A stretch of 64,000 bases of DNA from Rickettsia canadensis str. McKiel (GTDB lineage: Bacteria > Pseudomonadota > Alphaproteobacteria > Rickettsiales > Rickettsiaceae), in NCBI RefSeq assembly GCF_000014345.1, contig NC_009879.1:248001-312000 (forward strand), given 5' to 3'. Shown in pieces: positions 53,577 to 63,722 of the stretch (the stretch's first letter is position 1; each line of letters opens with the position of its first letter). The notes under the pieces were generated by a model, which saw only the letters and a program-made list of their open reading frames with translations, searched no databases and had not been told where the DNA came from. The position numbers were made by a program, and so were the translations under genes.

Positions 53577-55070
53577 ATGAATCATAATAAGTATATAGTA
53601 AGATTATCATTCATTATATTGTTTCTTAATATTGTCATAAATATGATGTTTTACCGTTATTTTATGATAAAAGAAATGATAGTAAAACACGTAGCTTTGG
53701 AACATACTCAAATTGTAAAACTTTACACTGATAATATTTGGAATACTCATAAGAACGTAATCAGTAAATTACATAAATTCGGTTATTTAAAATTATTACA
53801 AGATCAAGAGTTTATTGATTTTGTAAAGATTACCGCTCAATGGTTCACCAACCTTAATATTAATATTTCTATCTACGATCTTAAAGGTAATAAATTCATC
53901 ACTAGTAATATGTTACATATGTATAGTGTAGAAAACTATAAAGATGATAGTTTGGTTGAGATGGTTACCGCAAAAATCGATAAATTTTTTTTAAAGTCTT
54001 TTACTTCAAAAGCTCCGCTTCAAGATGCTTTTGAAGGTATTGCAAGTCATATATTATTACCAAGGGTAATAATAGAAAATGAGAGTGACTTAACAGTGGA
54101 AGAAGCTTCTTTTGTTACTAGCTATATCCCTGTTATAGATAATAATTTAGATTACCCTGTAAATGCAGTATTTGAGATTAATACTAATATTACCAACCAG
54201 TGGAAAAATATAACATCTCTTGAGCAAAAGGTTTTTATAACTTTTATTATTATTTTTATAATATTCTGTACTATTATTATTAGTAATACTAACTATGCTA
54301 GACAAATTATTGAGGAGCAGCTTGAAACAAATAGAAATTTAAAAGCTCAAATAGTAAAATTAGAAAGAACCAGCTCTTCAAATACAAAGTTTTTTGCTAA
54401 TATTAGTCATGAGTTGCGTACACCACTTAATTCTATAATAGGTTTTTCGGAAATTCTTATGTCAGAAAGGGATGCAGAAAAAAGTAAGAATTATATTAAA
54501 GATATAAATGATGCCGGTAAACATTTACTTAGTATGATTAATGATATTTTAGATCTGTCTAAAGCTTCTGCCGATAAATTAAAAGTAGATAGTATGGATC
54601 TTGATTTAAATAAATTAATTAGTTCTTCACTGGCACTTGTTAAGTCTCGTGCCGATCAAGCCGAAGTAGCTTTAATTAGTAAATTACCGAAAGAGCATGT
54701 TGTTATAAAGGCTGATCCAAAAAGGCTAAAACAAGTATTATTAAATCTTTTATCAAATGCTGTGAAATTTACAAATTCTGGAGGAAGTGTTACTATTGCA
54801 CTTAAAAAAGACGAGTTAGCAAAATTAGTATATATAAAAGTTATAGATACTGGCATCGGTATTGAGGAAAAAGATATTCCAAAAACTTTGTCAGTGTTTG
54901 GTCAAATTGATAGTGAGCTTAGTCGAAAATATGAGGGCACCGGTCTTGGGTTGCCGCTTACTAAAAAGCTGGTTGAACTTATGAAAGGTAAATTTGATTT
55001 GCAAAGTAAGATAAATAAAGGTACCACCGTAACAATAACTTTTACATATGACGATAGTATTGAAATATAG
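53577..55070 (+). CDS. Membrane sensor histidine kinase (PleC/DivJ-like)
   Basis: 497 residues. Two membrane helices (about 8-29 and 217-236) bracket a periplasmic sensor of about 190 residues with no recognised fold. The HisKA box KFFANISHELRTPLNSIIGF has H278; the ATPase domain has the N box LKQVLLNLLSNAVKF, G1 VIDTGIGI and G2 GTGLGLPLTKKLVELMKG. The HELRTPLNSIIGFSE form is typical of the alphaproteobacterial PleC/DivJ/PdhS group, whose partner is often PleD. A pleD gene lies 6.5 kb downstream, but the pairing is inferred. No adjacent response regulator. Confidence 0.9.
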   Translation: MNHNKYIVRLSFIILFLNIVINMMFYRYFMIKEMIVKHVALEHTQIVKLYTDNIWNTHKNVISKLHKFGYLKLLQDQEFIDFVKITAQWFTNLNINISIYDLKGNKFITSNMLHMYSVENYKDDSLVEMVTAKIDKFFLKSFTSKAPLQDAFEGIASHILLPRVIIENESDLTVEEASFVTSYIPVIDNNLDYPVNAVFEINTNITNQWKNITSLEQKVFITFIIIFIIFCTIIISNTNYARQIIEEQLETNRNLKAQIVKLERTSSSNTKFFANISHELRTPLNSIIGFSEILMSERDAEKSKNYIKDINDAGKHLLSMINDILDLSKASADKLKVDSMDLDLNKLISSSLALVKSRADQAEVALISKLPKEHVVIKADPKRLKQVLLNLLSNAVKFTNSGGSVTIALKKDELAKLVYIKVIDTGIGIEEKDIPKTLSVFGQIDSELSRKYEGTGLGLPLTKKLVELMKGKFDLQSKINKGTTVTITFTYDDSIEI

Positions 55071-55104
55071 GCATTGTAAAATAAGAGTTGATAGCTTTAA
55101 AATT

Positions 55105-55229
55105 CTACGTCATTGCGAGGAAAAACTATAAGTGTTGACAAAACAAGGAAGAAAAACATGCTAATTCGTAGTATTTTTTTTGTTATGTTTTTGGATTGCT
55201 AGACTCCTTTTAGTCGCGTAGCTCATGAT
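55105..55229. repeat. Palindromic spacer repeat, type C
   Basis: CTACGTCATTGCGAGGAAAA on the left and GGATTGCTAGACTCCTTTTA with GTCGCGTAGCTCATGATG on the right. A third sequence family of spacer element, with a partial copy at 18134. Confidence 0.55.
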
Positions 55230-55324
55230 GAAATCTATAGTTATTAGGCAATGCCAAAAAATTATGTAGAATATTAAAAAATTTTCGGTATTATAAGAAT
55301 AAGTTATAAATTTTTAAACAATAT

Positions 55325-56065
55325 ATGAGACTGATTATCTTATTATTTACTTTTTTATTTTCTATAGTGTCCTTTGGAGAAAGCGAAACTATAAAAGGAA
55401 AGCCTTTAAAATATGTAGTAAATAATGATTTTGAAAATAGGCTAGATGAACAGGAAAAAGAAATCAGAAGATTAATTGGTGAAGTTGAGGTTTTACAGCA
55501 TAAAATTGATTTGTTAACACAAAACTCAAATATTCCGAATCAAGAAGAAAATACTGAAATTTCAGAAGATAATAATTCAAAAAGCCAAGATGTTTTTGAT
55601 GTAGTTTTGCTAAGAGATATGCCTGATGATACTGCTTCTAAAAAACCCATTACGGTTAATCAGGATATAGCTCCCGATAAGCAAGCTTATGATTTAGCTC
55701 TAGCTGCTTATAAAGATAATAAGCTTACTGAAGCACAAGATAAATTTAAAGATTTTATCAAAAAATATACTAACAGTTCGTTAATTAGTAATGCTTATTT
55801 TTGGTACGGGGAATGCTTTTTTAAACAAAAAGATTATAACGGAGCAGCGGTTAACTATTTAAAAGGCTATAAAGAGTCACCGAAAGGGGCAAAATCTTCC
55901 GATGGGTTATTAAAGTTAGCACTGTCCTTAGGTGAACTAAAAAAAACTCAGGAAGCATGTAATATGCTTGCTAAGCTTGATAGGGAATTTCCAACTAATA
56001 GAACGGTCGCATTAAAGAAAATGACAGAAGATGCTAAGATCAAATTTGGCTGTAAAAATAAATAA
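55325..56065 (+). CDS. cpoB: Tol-Pal associated periplasmic protein CpoB/YbgF
   Basis: 246 residues. Signal peptide MRLIILLFTFLFSIVSFG, then a coiled-coil trimerisation helix (about 37-67, FENRLDEQEKEIRRLIGEVE, then VLQHKIDLLTQN), a linker, and three TPR-like repeats (119-230: AYDLALAAYKDNKLTEAQDK, NAYFWYGECFFKQKDYNGAA, SDGLLKLALSLGELKKTQEA). The order coiled coil-TPR defines CpoB, which works with Tol-Pal in envelope constriction and peptidoglycan synthesis. tol and pal are not in the window. It heads a plus-strand run with the next gene 12 bases on. Confidence 0.9.
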   Translation: MRLIILLFTFLFSIVSFGESETIKGKPLKYVVNNDFENRLDEQEKEIRRLIGEVEVLQHKIDLLTQNSNIPNQEENTEISEDNNSKSQDVFDVVLLRDMPDDTASKKPITVNQDIAPDKQAYDLALAAYKDNKLTEAQDKFKDFIKKYTNSSLISNAYFWYGECFFKQKDYNGAAVNYLKGYKESPKGAKSSDGLLKLALSLGELKKTQEACNMLAKLDREFPTNRTVALKKMTEDAKIKFGCKNK

Positions 56066-56077
56066 AAATAATAAAAT

Positions 56078-56740
56078 ATGACTGATATTTTAAACGAAGT
56101 ATTAAGTGATCAAAATGAAGTAAAAAGGTTAATTTTTTTCAAAAAGCTTTTACCTATAATAATAATCATTTCTATAATAGTTATTACTATAATGGTTGTT
56201 ATTAATAATAATAAAGATAAAAGAATTAAAAATAACCAAAAAAACGGAGATATTCTTGTTAAAACCGTTGGTTTGGAAATTATAAAAGATAATAAAGAAT
56301 TAGCTTTTAATACTTTAGAGAATTTAGTTACGAATAGTAATACTAGAATAAAAGAAATAGCTGCATTAGAACAAGTAGCTATAAAGATTTCGGAAAAAAA
56401 ATATTCAGAAGTGAAAGATCTGCTTAATAAAATTATTGCAAATAAAGAATATTCTGAGATTTCTACTTCTTATGCACGTATTGCATGGTGTGCCCTTGCC
56501 ATTGATGATCAAAATCTAGATATTCAAGATAAAGCAAAATTGACAAAATATTTAAACTATTTTGATGATGAGAAAAAACCTTTTTGGGCTACAGCAACTA
56601 TTATGAAAGCTATGTGGGATATTAAGAATAATATGACACTGCAAGTAGAAAAAAATCTAAAAAATTTATTAATTTCAAATAATGTATCTGATTTGTTAAA
56701 AGATCAGGCTAAGGCTCTACTCGTAAATTTAAATAAATAA
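56078..56740 (+). CDS. DUF2659-like membrane protein (YfgM-like position)
   Basis: 220 residues. One membrane helix near 24-43 (LLPIIIIISIIVITIMVVIN) follows a short cytoplasmic head (MTDILNEVLSDQNEVKRLIF); the rest is helical and periplasmic with TPR-like spacing (ELAFNTLENLVTNSNTRIKE, EVKDLLNKIIANKEYSEIST). It fits the Rickettsia family DUF2659. It sits immediately before a BamB-like gene, the place and topology of YfgM in other proteobacteria, a partner of the SecYEG/BamB region. The functional link is inference from topology and order. Confidence 0.7.
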   Translation: MTDILNEVLSDQNEVKRLIFFKKLLPIIIIISIIVITIMVVINNNKDKRIKNNQKNGDILVKTVGLEIIKDNKELAFNTLENLVTNSNTRIKEIAALEQVAIKISEKKYSEVKDLLNKIIANKEYSEISTSYARIAWCALAIDDQNLDIQDKAKLTKYLNYFDDEKKPFWATATIMKAMWDIKNNMTLQVEKNLKNLLISNNVSDLLKDQAKALLVNLNK

Positions 56741-56762
56741 TAATTCGTACTTAAGGAAAGAT

Positions 56763-58007
56763 ATGACAAAAAAAATAGCACTTCTGTTATTACCGTGGAT
56801 TTTAATTTCATGTAACGGGCTTGGACCGCAAAGGGTAAAAAATATTGTTGAACTGACGCCTAAATTATCAATACAAACTAATGAGCCGATATATTTAGAT
56901 TCTAATGCAAATATATATGCGTTTAATGTAAATATGCTTAAGAATAAACAGTATAGTGTCACTACAAGCAAAACAATTACCGAGCCGGTTTTTATAGGTA
57001 ATATTATTTATGCATTGGATGTTAGATCAAATATTTCTGCATTTTCTATAGAGAAAAATAAGATTATTTGGTCTTATAATTTAAGTAGACATAAAAAAGA
57101 TAATTATATAGGCGGTGGAATTTTACATTATAACGGAAAGTTATACGTAACATACGGTTCAAGATTGTTAGTAGTACTAGATGCAAAATCAGGTTATGAA
57201 ATAATTAGAAAAGAACTTCCGGATATTATTAGAATGAAGCCTGTTATGTTAAATGATAATACTGTCTTAGTGCAAACTATCAGTAATCAAACAATCGCTT
57301 TAAATGCAGAAACTTTAAAAACTGTATGGGAGCATGAAAGCCTTGCAGAAGTTTTATCGGCTAGTTATTTTATGAGGCCGATAGTACAACATGACAATGT
57401 AATAGTAACTTATAATTCTGGGCAAGTACTAGCCTTAAATATAAAAAACGGTGAAGTAAGATGGAATTTTGACTTTGCAAATCTTAGCGATCATATAGCT
57501 ATACCAAATTTTGACGAATCAAGTATTTTGTGTGCACCCGTTCATGATAATATGAATTTATATATAGCAACCGGTCTTGGTAAGCTTATTAAACTTAGTA
57601 CAGCAACTGGCAGTGTGATTTGGCATGTAAATGCAGAGGGTATCCAATCAATGTCTTTAATCGGTAATAGTCTATTTGTCACAAATAATGCAAGACAAAT
57701 AGCAGCCTTTAATCCTGAAACAGGGAAGGTAAAGTTTGTAGCTGATTTAAATGACAGGAAAGATCCTAAGAAACTAAAATCTGCTACTTTTTTAGCACCT
57801 TTCATTGGAGTTGATAATAACAATAAGCGAAGTTTAAATGTTATTTCCATTAACGGTGTTTTATATAGTTTTGACTTGGATAATAATGAATTAAACATAA
57901 TGCCTCATATCGGCAAAATTATAAAGAATATTCGTTATTATGGTTTAAGTACAAATAATCATCTATATTTCTCTACTGAGAGAAATATCATATTCGGAAG
58001 TAAATAG
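56763..58007 (+). CDS. bamB: BamB-like beta-propeller lipoprotein
   Basis: 414 residues. The signal peptide ends in a lipobox (ILISC, Cys 17). The body shows repeated PQQ-like blades: [20 protein letters not shown] then [87 protein letters not shown]. BamB is the outer-membrane-facing lipoprotein of the BAM complex that inserts beta-barrel proteins. Divergent in sequence but architecture is right. It follows the YfgM-like gene by 22 bases and precedes rplM. Confidence 0.83.
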   Translation: MTKKIALLLLPWILISCNGLGPQRVKNIVELTPKLSIQTNEPIYLDSNANIYAFNVNMLKNKQYSVTTSKTITEPVFIGNIIYALDVRSNISAFSIEKNKIIWSYNLSRHKKDNYIGGGILHYNGKLYVTYGSRLLVVLDAKSGYEIIRKELPDIIRMKPVMLNDNTVLVQTISNQTIALNAETLKTVWEHESLAEVLSASYFMRPIVQHDNVIVTYNSGQVLALNIKNGEVRWNFDFANLSDHIAIPNFDESSILCAPVHDNMNLYIATGLGKLIKLSTATGSVIWHVNAEGIQSMSLIGNSLFVTNNARQIAAFNPETGKVKFVADLNDRKDPKKLKSATFLAPFIGVDNNNKRSLNVISINGVLYSFDLDNNELNIMPHIGKIIKNIRYYGLSTNNHLYFSTERNIIFGSK

Positions 58008-58099
58008 ATTATATTTCACTTGACAAATGGCAGGTGTTAATGCTATTAAGTATGTTGCTTAAGTCTTTATTTAAAAAATTAAAATTAAAAGATACTATT

Positions 58100-58576
58100 G
58101 TGAAAACTTATTCTGCAAAACCATCGGAAATTGAAAAGAAATGGTGGGTTATAGACGCAAAAAATATTGTACTCGGACGACTCGCTAGCAGAGTTGCTAA
58201 TATGCTACGCGGTAAGCATAAACCTAGCTTTACTCCTCATTTAGATTGTGGTGATAATATAATCATAATAAATGCAGCGCATGTAAAATTAACAGGTAAA
58301 AAAGCAAATACTAAAGACGGCAAAATATATTACAGACATACAGGATTTCCAGGGGGTATTAAAAATACTACGGCAGGTAAAATCTTAGCCGGTAAACACC
58401 CTGAGAGAGTGATTAAAATGGCTGTAAAACGAATGATTACAAGAAATGCTTTAGGTGCTAAGCAAATGAGTAATTTGTATGTTTATGCAAATAGTGATCA
58501 TCCTCATGTAGGACAGGAGCCTGTTATTTATGATTTTGCAAGCCAAAATCCAAAAAATAAAAGTAATTACCTATGA
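58100..58576 (+). CDS. rplM: 50S ribosomal protein L13
   Basis: 158 residues from GTG 58100. [55 protein letters not shown] and [18 protein letters not shown] define L13. An in-frame ATG at 58034 would add 22 hydrophobic/basic residues ([17 protein letters not shown]...) not found in L13 proteins, so the GTG is preferred. It ends with ATGA overlap to rpsI, the universal rplM-rpsI pair. Confidence 0.95.
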   Translation: MKTYSAKPSEIEKKWWVIDAKNIVLGRLASRVANMLRGKHKPSFTPHLDCGDNIIIINAAHVKLTGKKANTKDGKIYYRHTGFPGGIKNTTAGKILAGKHPERVIKMAVKRMITRNALGAKQMSNLYVYANSDHPHVGQEPVIYDFASQNPKNKSNYL

Positions 58577-59058
58577 CAAAGTTAAAGATTAAGACAGACA
58601 AGCCATTAACTACAGCAGTTCTAACTTCTAAGAAGCTAACAGTAAAAGCACCTAGAGAAAAAATAGATAGTGCAAGTAAGTTTTATGCTACAGGGAAAAG
58701 AAAAAATGCTATAGCACGAGTATGGCTTAAAGTAGGAAAAGGAAAAATAGTTGTTAATAAAAAAACAATCGACCAGTATTTTTCTTCTGAAACTTATGTG
58801 AAAACAATCTTACAACCTTTTGTTTTAACAAAAACTATTGATCAGTATGATGTAATTTGTACCGTTAGAGGTGGAGGAATTTCAGGACAAAAAGGAGCTA
58901 TTTTACATGGGATTTCTAAAGCTCTAGATAAATCTGCTCCGGATTTTCATGCTATGTTGCGTAAAGGCGGTCTTTTAACACGTGATTCTAGAGTAGTAGA
59001 GCGTAAGAAATACGGACAGCGTAAAGCACGTAAGAAAACACAATTCTCTAAACGTTAA
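58573..59058 (+). CDS. rpsI: 30S ribosomal protein S9
   Basis: 161 residues. [40 protein letters not shown], and the C-terminal [20 protein letters not shown] then [12 protein letters not shown], ending in the KR that reaches the P-site tRNA, are diagnostic. The first 30 residues are an N-terminal extension common in alphaproteobacteria. Start overlaps rplM by 4 bases (ATGA). Confidence 0.97.
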   Translation: MTKLKIKTDKPLTTAVLTSKKLTVKAPREKIDSASKFYATGKRKNAIARVWLKVGKGKIVVNKKTIDQYFSSETYVKTILQPFVLTKTIDQYDVICTVRGGGISGQKGAILHGISKALDKSAPDFHAMLRKGGLLTRDSRVVERKKYGQRKARKKTQFSKR

Positions 59059-59167
59059 GATAAAATTTAAGGTATTTGCCATTGTTGCATGGCTCTAATA
59101 ATCACTCCCGCTTTTGCAACAACTTTAGTTAGCGCAATATCTGTTAACAATATATTATTTCTCCCCT

Positions 59168-59244
59168 GGCGGGGTAGCTCAGTTGGTTAGAGCGACGGAA
59201 TCATAATCCGTGTGTCGGGGGTTCAAATCCCTCCCTCGCTACCA
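59168..59244 (+). tRNA. tRNA-Met (elongator, anticodon CAU)
   Basis: GGCGGGGTAGCTCAGTTGG starts a 77-base tRNA. The anticodon stem-loop CGGAATCATAATCCG has CAT, T-arm GGGGGTTCAAATCCCTC, and the 3' ACCA is encoded. The G1 pairing in the acceptor and lack of the initiator's three G-C pairs fit elongator Met. A lysidine-modified Ile tRNA is the alternative. Confidence 0.93.
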
Positions 59245-59502
59245 TTCATTCATCTTTTTGAAAGTTCTAGTTTTTTAATAAATTTTTGTATAAGATAAAT
59301 GTATAAATATTTTAATTAAGCTCTTTGGAGGTTTCTAACAAGATTTAATTTTCATTAAAAAATATATCAAAATAACAAATATATCAAAATAACAAATCAA
59401 TTAGAAACTTTCACAGAGTCTAGCATTTTATGACATTGATTTTAAAACTTTAATTTTTATATTTATAGTCTGATATATGTCAGATCATTACCTAAAGGGT
59501 TT
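59245..59502. other. Spacer between tRNA-Met and the dipeptidase relic
   Basis: About 260 AT-rich bases; contains a short direct duplication of AATATATCAAAATAACAAAT near 59360-59395 and no gene. Confidence 0.5.
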
Positions 59503-60020
59503 ATGTATCTAAAAGATATCGACCCTACAATTATCCAAAGTATGTGTTATTATGCAGATGAAAATTTTGTTGGTAAAAAGGTAGAGGGTTATAAAGCACC
59601 GGAAGCAATTTTAACCATAGACGCTGCGATGATTATTCACTTAATTATATATGATGCATATAGACCACAAAAAGCTGTAGAACACTTTTAAAGATGGACC
59701 AAAGATAATATTGATCAAAAAAATAAGAAAAACTTTTATTCATATATAGATAAGTCTAAATGTTTTACATTAGGCTTATATAGCTGAAAGATCCAGTGCA
59801 TATAATGAATGTAGTACAGTAGATTTATTAATAAAAAACTTTGGCATAGAAGTTATCTAAAGTCATTAAGAGAAAGTTGAAAGACGAGCGTGTTATATCC
59901 TATTTAATAGCAGACATGTTGACCTATTTTATGCAGCTTCACATCATGATAATAAATTAGTTGATAAGCAATATTTAGCAAAGCAAAACATTACATTCTG
60001 AAATATAAAAACATAATTTT
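59503..60020 (+). pseudogene. D-alanyl-D-alanine dipeptidase (VanX/DdpX) relic
   Basis: MYLKDIDPTIIQSMCYYADE, NFVGKKVEGYKAPEAILTID and IYDAYRPQKAVEHF are open (62 codons), then TAA at 59689. Beyond it RWTKDNIDQKNKKNFYSYID then KSKCFTLGL and, in another frame, ERSSAYNECSTVDLLI, where intact enzymes have the zinc site SxHxxGxAxD-like sequence; here the His is gone. A middle portion between TIDAAMIIHLI and YDAYRP is also shorter than usual. The enzyme would cleave D-Ala-D-Ala for cell-wall recycling. The gene is dead. Confidence 0.78.
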
Positions 60021-60110
60021 AAAGCATGTCAAATTGAGTAGTAGCATTATATACTTGAAGATGAACATTATAAAGATTAATATTTTAACTTTAATATAGA
60101 ATAAAAAACT

Positions 60111-60440
60111 ATGACAGTATTAAGTGAAAAAAAATGTATTCCGTGTGAGGGTGGAGTTCCACCACTTGAGAAAAAAGAAATTGATAAATTATTAGCTGAA
60201 TTACAAAATGAATGGCAAGTAAATGAATTAGGACATCTTTATAAGAAATATAAATTTCCTAACTTTGTAAAAGCTCTGGACTTTGCAAATAAGATAGCTG
60301 CAATTGCAGAACAGGAAGTACATCATCCGAATCTAAATATATCTTGGGGAGTATGCAATGTTGAAATATGGACTCATAAAATTAATGGTCTTACGGAAAA
60401 CGATTTTATATTGGCTGCAAAAATAGAAAGTAAAATCTAA
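60111..60440 (+). CDS. phhB: Pterin-4-alpha-carbinolamine dehydratase (PhhB/DCoH)
   Basis: 109 residues. The family core is intact: [40 protein letters not shown] and [18 protein letters not shown], including the HHP and T-H active-site His residues. It dehydrates 4a-hydroxytetrahydrobiopterin after aromatic amino acid hydroxylation. No hydroxylase gene is visible here, so its role in this organism is open; a folate/pterin salvage role is possible. A CEGG-containing N-terminus ([19 protein letters not shown]) is typical of proteobacterial members. Confidence 0.93.
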   Translation: MTVLSEKKCIPCEGGVPPLEKKEIDKLLAELQNEWQVNELGHLYKKYKFPNFVKALDFANKIAAIAEQEVHHPNLNISWGVCNVEIWTHKINGLTENDFILAAKIESKI

Positions 60441-61067
60441 TTGTTTTTGGGCTGTAATAGTTAATTATTTAAGTGAAAATAATAATAGCAAAGGATGAGC
60501 AGCTAAATGATGGTTTCTTATTAAGTTATTGAATTATAAGAATTAATAATCTTAATAATAAGCTATACTTATTATAAACATAAAAGTAACATTATGCCAA
60601 ATTATCATATTAAGTTTTTACCAAAGGTATATTCCATGCATTTAAAACTTTTTCGAATACCTCTTTTGAGATGAGCATACTGATCATACTTTGTACATAT
60701 TGCTGAAAAAATATATTTTATGTGGATTGGTTAAAGAACTCAAATTTACATTTGAAGATATAAATTCGTGGTTTTTAATGCTGTAAGATCACATTGATAA
60801 GGTTAATTGGGAAACTGAACCCACCACAAATTACTTCCTAAGTAATTTTATTATAAATAAAGAATCAATAATATTATATGGTTGAATCTAGTTGCGATAT
60901 TAGTTTTGTCTAGAGGTACAAAATGAGTGTGCTTGTATTTATATTTTAGGCAATGATACAGATACCTCATTATAAATGCTGATCAACAAAATAGTGATCA
61001 GCATAATGTATGTCTAGGTTTCAAATAGAGGATCAAGAGGCTCTGAATAATTAAGTATATAAAACTC
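60441..61067. other. Decayed spacer between phhB and rppH
   Basis: About 630 AT-rich bases, no intact gene. Plus-strand pieces such as HIAEKIYFMWIG and VAILVLSRGTK, and a frame with MPNYHIKFLPKVYSMHLKLF near 60594, look like gene remnants that I cannot identify. Confidence 0.4.
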
Positions 61068-61553
61068 TTACTGAATTAATGAGTCAAATTCTTTTACGAC
61101 GGCTTGATAAAGTTTCCGTTTGAAAGGAATTATAATAGATAATAGCTCGTTAAGTGATGCCCAACGCCATTGGTCAAATTCCGGATTAGAGGTATTGATA
61201 TTAATATCTTCGTTATTTCCGGTAAATCTAATTAGAAACCAGCGTTGTTTCTGTCCACGAAAATTACCATTCCACAATTTAGGTATTAAAAAACTTGGTA
61301 AATCATAACTATACCAGCATTTGCTTTCGGCAATAATATATCCTTTATCACTCCCTATTTCTTCGAGCATCTCACGCATTGCTGCAATACTTGGAGTTTC
61401 GCCGGGCACTATACCACCTTGCGGCATTTGCCATGCAGATATTTTTGTATCTATTCTTTTACCGACGAATATATGGTTATCAGCATTTAATATCATCATG
61501 CCGACTCCTGGTCTATATGGTAAATCAAGATGTTTTTTAGAAGCATTTCTCAT
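61068..61553 (-). CDS. rppH: RNA pyrophosphohydrolase (Nudix)
   Basis: 161 residues. [20 protein letters not shown] and the Nudix box [22 protein letters not shown] with all GX5EX7REUXEEXGU positions identify RppH. WQMPQGG precedes it and [18 protein letters not shown] ends it, both family features. It removes pyrophosphate from triphosphorylated mRNA 5' ends and triggers decay; in Rickettsia and Bartonella relatives it was called invasion protein A. It lies 24 bases upstream-facing from pleD's 3' end on the same strand. Confidence 0.93.
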   Translation of the reverse strand: MRNASKKHLDLPYRPGVGMMILNADNHIFVGKRIDTKISAWQMPQGGIVPGETPSIAAMREMLEEIGSDKGYIIAESKCWYSYDLPSFLIPKLWNGNFRGQKQRWFLIRFTGNNEDININTSNPEFDQWRWASLNELLSIIIPFKRKLYQAVVKEFDSLIQ

Positions 61554-61577
61554 TATTTTTTTACTTTAAAAAATCAA

Positions 61578-62930
61578 TTATAATTTTACTACTTTATTTT
61601 TACCTGTTCTTTTAGCTTCATACATAGCGTTGTCAGCACGTGCAATGAAAGATTCTATTGATTCTTCTTTTTTATATTCCGTAACTCCAATTGAAATAGT
61701 TTTTTTTAAAGGTTCTATTTGATCTTCAATGTGAAAATCCATATACTCTATTTTAACTCTCACTCTCTCCGCAGTTTCAATTGCTTTAGAAATATCTATA
61801 TCCGTTAAGAGTATAGTAAATTCTTCACCGCCAAATCTTGCTATTAAATCTGTTACTCTGAGATTATTCTTCAAAATACGGGATACAATTGTTAAAATCT
61901 TATCGCCTGCTTGGTGACCATAAGTATCGTTTACATATTTAAAATTATCGATATCACACATAAGTAAATATAATTTAATACTTTCTTTATTAGCTTTCTC
62001 AATCATTTGTTTGAGGTGTATATCGAAATAGCGACGATTAAATAAGCCGGTTAAGCAGTCTTTAGCTGCTAAATTAACACTTTGTTCAAGATAATTACGT
62101 AAATTATCTTGATACTGCTTACGCCTTAATTGTGTTCTAATTCTAGCAAGCAATTCACTTTCCTCTATAGGATAAACAAAGTAATCATTAATGCCGAGTT
62201 CAACACCTTTCACAACTAAAGGCATACCGTCTTCATCAATTTGTAAAATTATTACCACTCCGCTTATTTTTGCTTTACGTCTTAAAATAACACTGATTCT
62301 TAAAGGATCGTCATTTTCGAGTGTACTACTGATAATTACTAAATCAGGTGTATATTCATTTATAATATCTAATTCATCGGAATTACTGATCACCTTTATA
62401 CTTGCGGTAATCTTAAGTAACATTTGCCTTATATTTTTTGCTTGTACTACATCATCATTAATGAGTAATATTTTTTTATCTGCAAAAGTGTCATGCATTT
62501 CAATATTTGTGACACCTAATAATGCATTAGTGCTATTACGAAGTTTTAATTCATCAATTAAGCTTTTCATTCTGTATAACGATTTAAGCCTTACAAATAA
62601 AGCAGTATCATTAATCGGCTTTGTTAAAAACTCATCAGCTCCTGCTTCAAGACCTTTAACTCGATCATCAATATCGGAAAGTGCAGTTACCATTACAACT
62701 GGTATATGAGTAGTTTCCAGATTGGTTTTTATCCTTTTACATACCTCAAATCCATCCATTTCCGACATCATAACATCAAGTAGTATAATATCAATTTTTT
62801 CCTTTGTAAGAATTGCTAATGCTTCTTTGCCGCTATTTGCAGTAAGAACCGTATAATACTCTTTTAAAAGTTTAGCTGTTAGTAACTTGATATTAGTTTC
62901 TATATCGTCTACTACTAATATTGTGGTCAT
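61578..62930 (-). CDS. pleD: PleD-type diguanylate cyclase (REC-REC-GGDEF)
   Basis: 450 residues. REC1 (1-120) has acid pocket D8/D9, phosphoacceptor D52 in LLDVMMSEMDG and TKP. REC2 (about 152-270) keeps the fold but has SS at the phosphoacceptor place (LVIISSTLENDD), so it is an adaptor. The GGDEF domain (290-450) has GGEEF at 367-371 and the inhibitory site R358-xx-D361. It makes cyclic di-GMP when phosphorylated and dimerised. The sensor kinase at 53.6 kb is a plausible partner. All catalytic and feedback residues are present. Confidence 0.95.
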   Translation of the reverse strand: MTTILVVDDIETNIKLLTAKLLKEYYTVLTANSGKEALAILTKEKIDIILLDVMMSEMDGFEVCKRIKTNLETTHIPVVMVTALSDIDDRVKGLEAGADEFLTKPINDTALFVRLKSLYRMKSLIDELKLRNSTNALLGVTNIEMHDTFADKKILLINDDVVQAKNIRQMLLKITASIKVISNSDELDIINEYTPDLVIISSTLENDDPLRISVILRRKAKISGVVIILQIDEDGMPLVVKGVELGINDYFVYPIEESELLARIRTQLRRKQYQDNLRNYLEQSVNLAAKDCLTGLFNRRYFDIHLKQMIEKANKESIKLYLLMCDIDNFKYVNDTYGHQAGDKILTIVSRILKNNLRVTDLIARFGGEEFTILLTDIDISKAIETAERVRVKIEYMDFHIEDQIEPLKKTISIGVTEYKKEESIESFIARADNAMYEAKRTGKNKVVKL

Positions 62931-63005
62931 AAGATTAAATTCTTGTTTTTAAAGGAAAAAATTTGTATATTTATACTTTATTTTAAGTCTTAACATGTAT
63001 AATAT

Positions 63006-63572
63006 ATGAAAATTTCAGCAAATTCAATTAGAACAGGTAACATATTAGTGTATAGTAATGATTTATGGGTTGTAAGCAGAACGCCGGAACATACGCAACC
63101 TGGAAAAGGTGGAGCTTATGTACAAGTTGAGATGAAAAATTTAAAAACAGGGACAAAGCGTAACGAAAGATTCAGTTCTTCCGATTATTTAGAAAAAGCC
63201 GAACTTGAACAAAAAGATTATCAATTTTTATATTTTGAAGGTAACGATTTAGTATTGATGGATATAAAACATTTTGATCAAATAAATGTGCCCAAGGAAA
63301 TTTTAGAAGAAAAATTACCTTTCTTAGCTGAAAATATGATTGTTAAAGTCGAGTTTTATAATGAAAAACCTTTAAATATTGAGCTTCCTCCAACCGTTAT
63401 AATTGAGATTAGTGAAACTGATCCGGTAATAAAGGGAGCAACGGCTACCGCTTCTTATAAACCGGCAATTTTAACAAACGGTATTAAAGTTAAAGTACCG
63501 CAATATTTAGAAATAGGGGAAAAAATTGTTGTCAAAACTGATGATATGACATATGTCGAAAGAGCAAAATAA
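63006..63572 (+). CDS. efp: Elongation factor P
   Basis: 188 residues. Three beta domains with K34 in [18 protein letters not shown], the residue lysylated by EpmA in many bacteria. [20 protein letters not shown], the [19 protein letters not shown] signature and the final [19 protein letters not shown] complete the family. It relieves ribosome stalling at polyproline, relevant to the proline-rich protein at 47.9 kb. It faces away from pleD across a 75-base divergent spacer. Confidence 0.96.
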   Translation: MKISANSIRTGNILVYSNDLWVVSRTPEHTQPGKGGAYVQVEMKNLKTGTKRNERFSSSDYLEKAELEQKDYQFLYFEGNDLVLMDIKHFDQINVPKEILEEKLPFLAENMIVKVEFYNEKPLNIELPPTVIIEISETDPVIKGATATASYKPAILTNGIKVKVPQYLEIGEKIVVKTDDMTYVERAK

Positions 63573-63722
63573 GTATACTACTTAAAAAAAATGGCGTTGT
63601 CGTTCTACAAGAGCTACGGTACGAACTATATTAAGTATATACTGCGTTCCGATGACTTTGAACTTATTGCTCTTTTTAAAGTTGAGCTTCGTATACTGTT
63701 CATTTACTTTAATATTAATTAA

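Noticed and set aside
58034..58099. Upstream ATG as the rplM start
   Set aside because: It would add a 22-residue hydrophobic/basic extension absent from L13; GTG at 58100 gives the family N-terminus.
62991..62996. TATAAT just before the efp start codon as a -10 box
   Set aside because: It is too close to the ATG to give a normal leader, and no -35 at proper distance is convincing.
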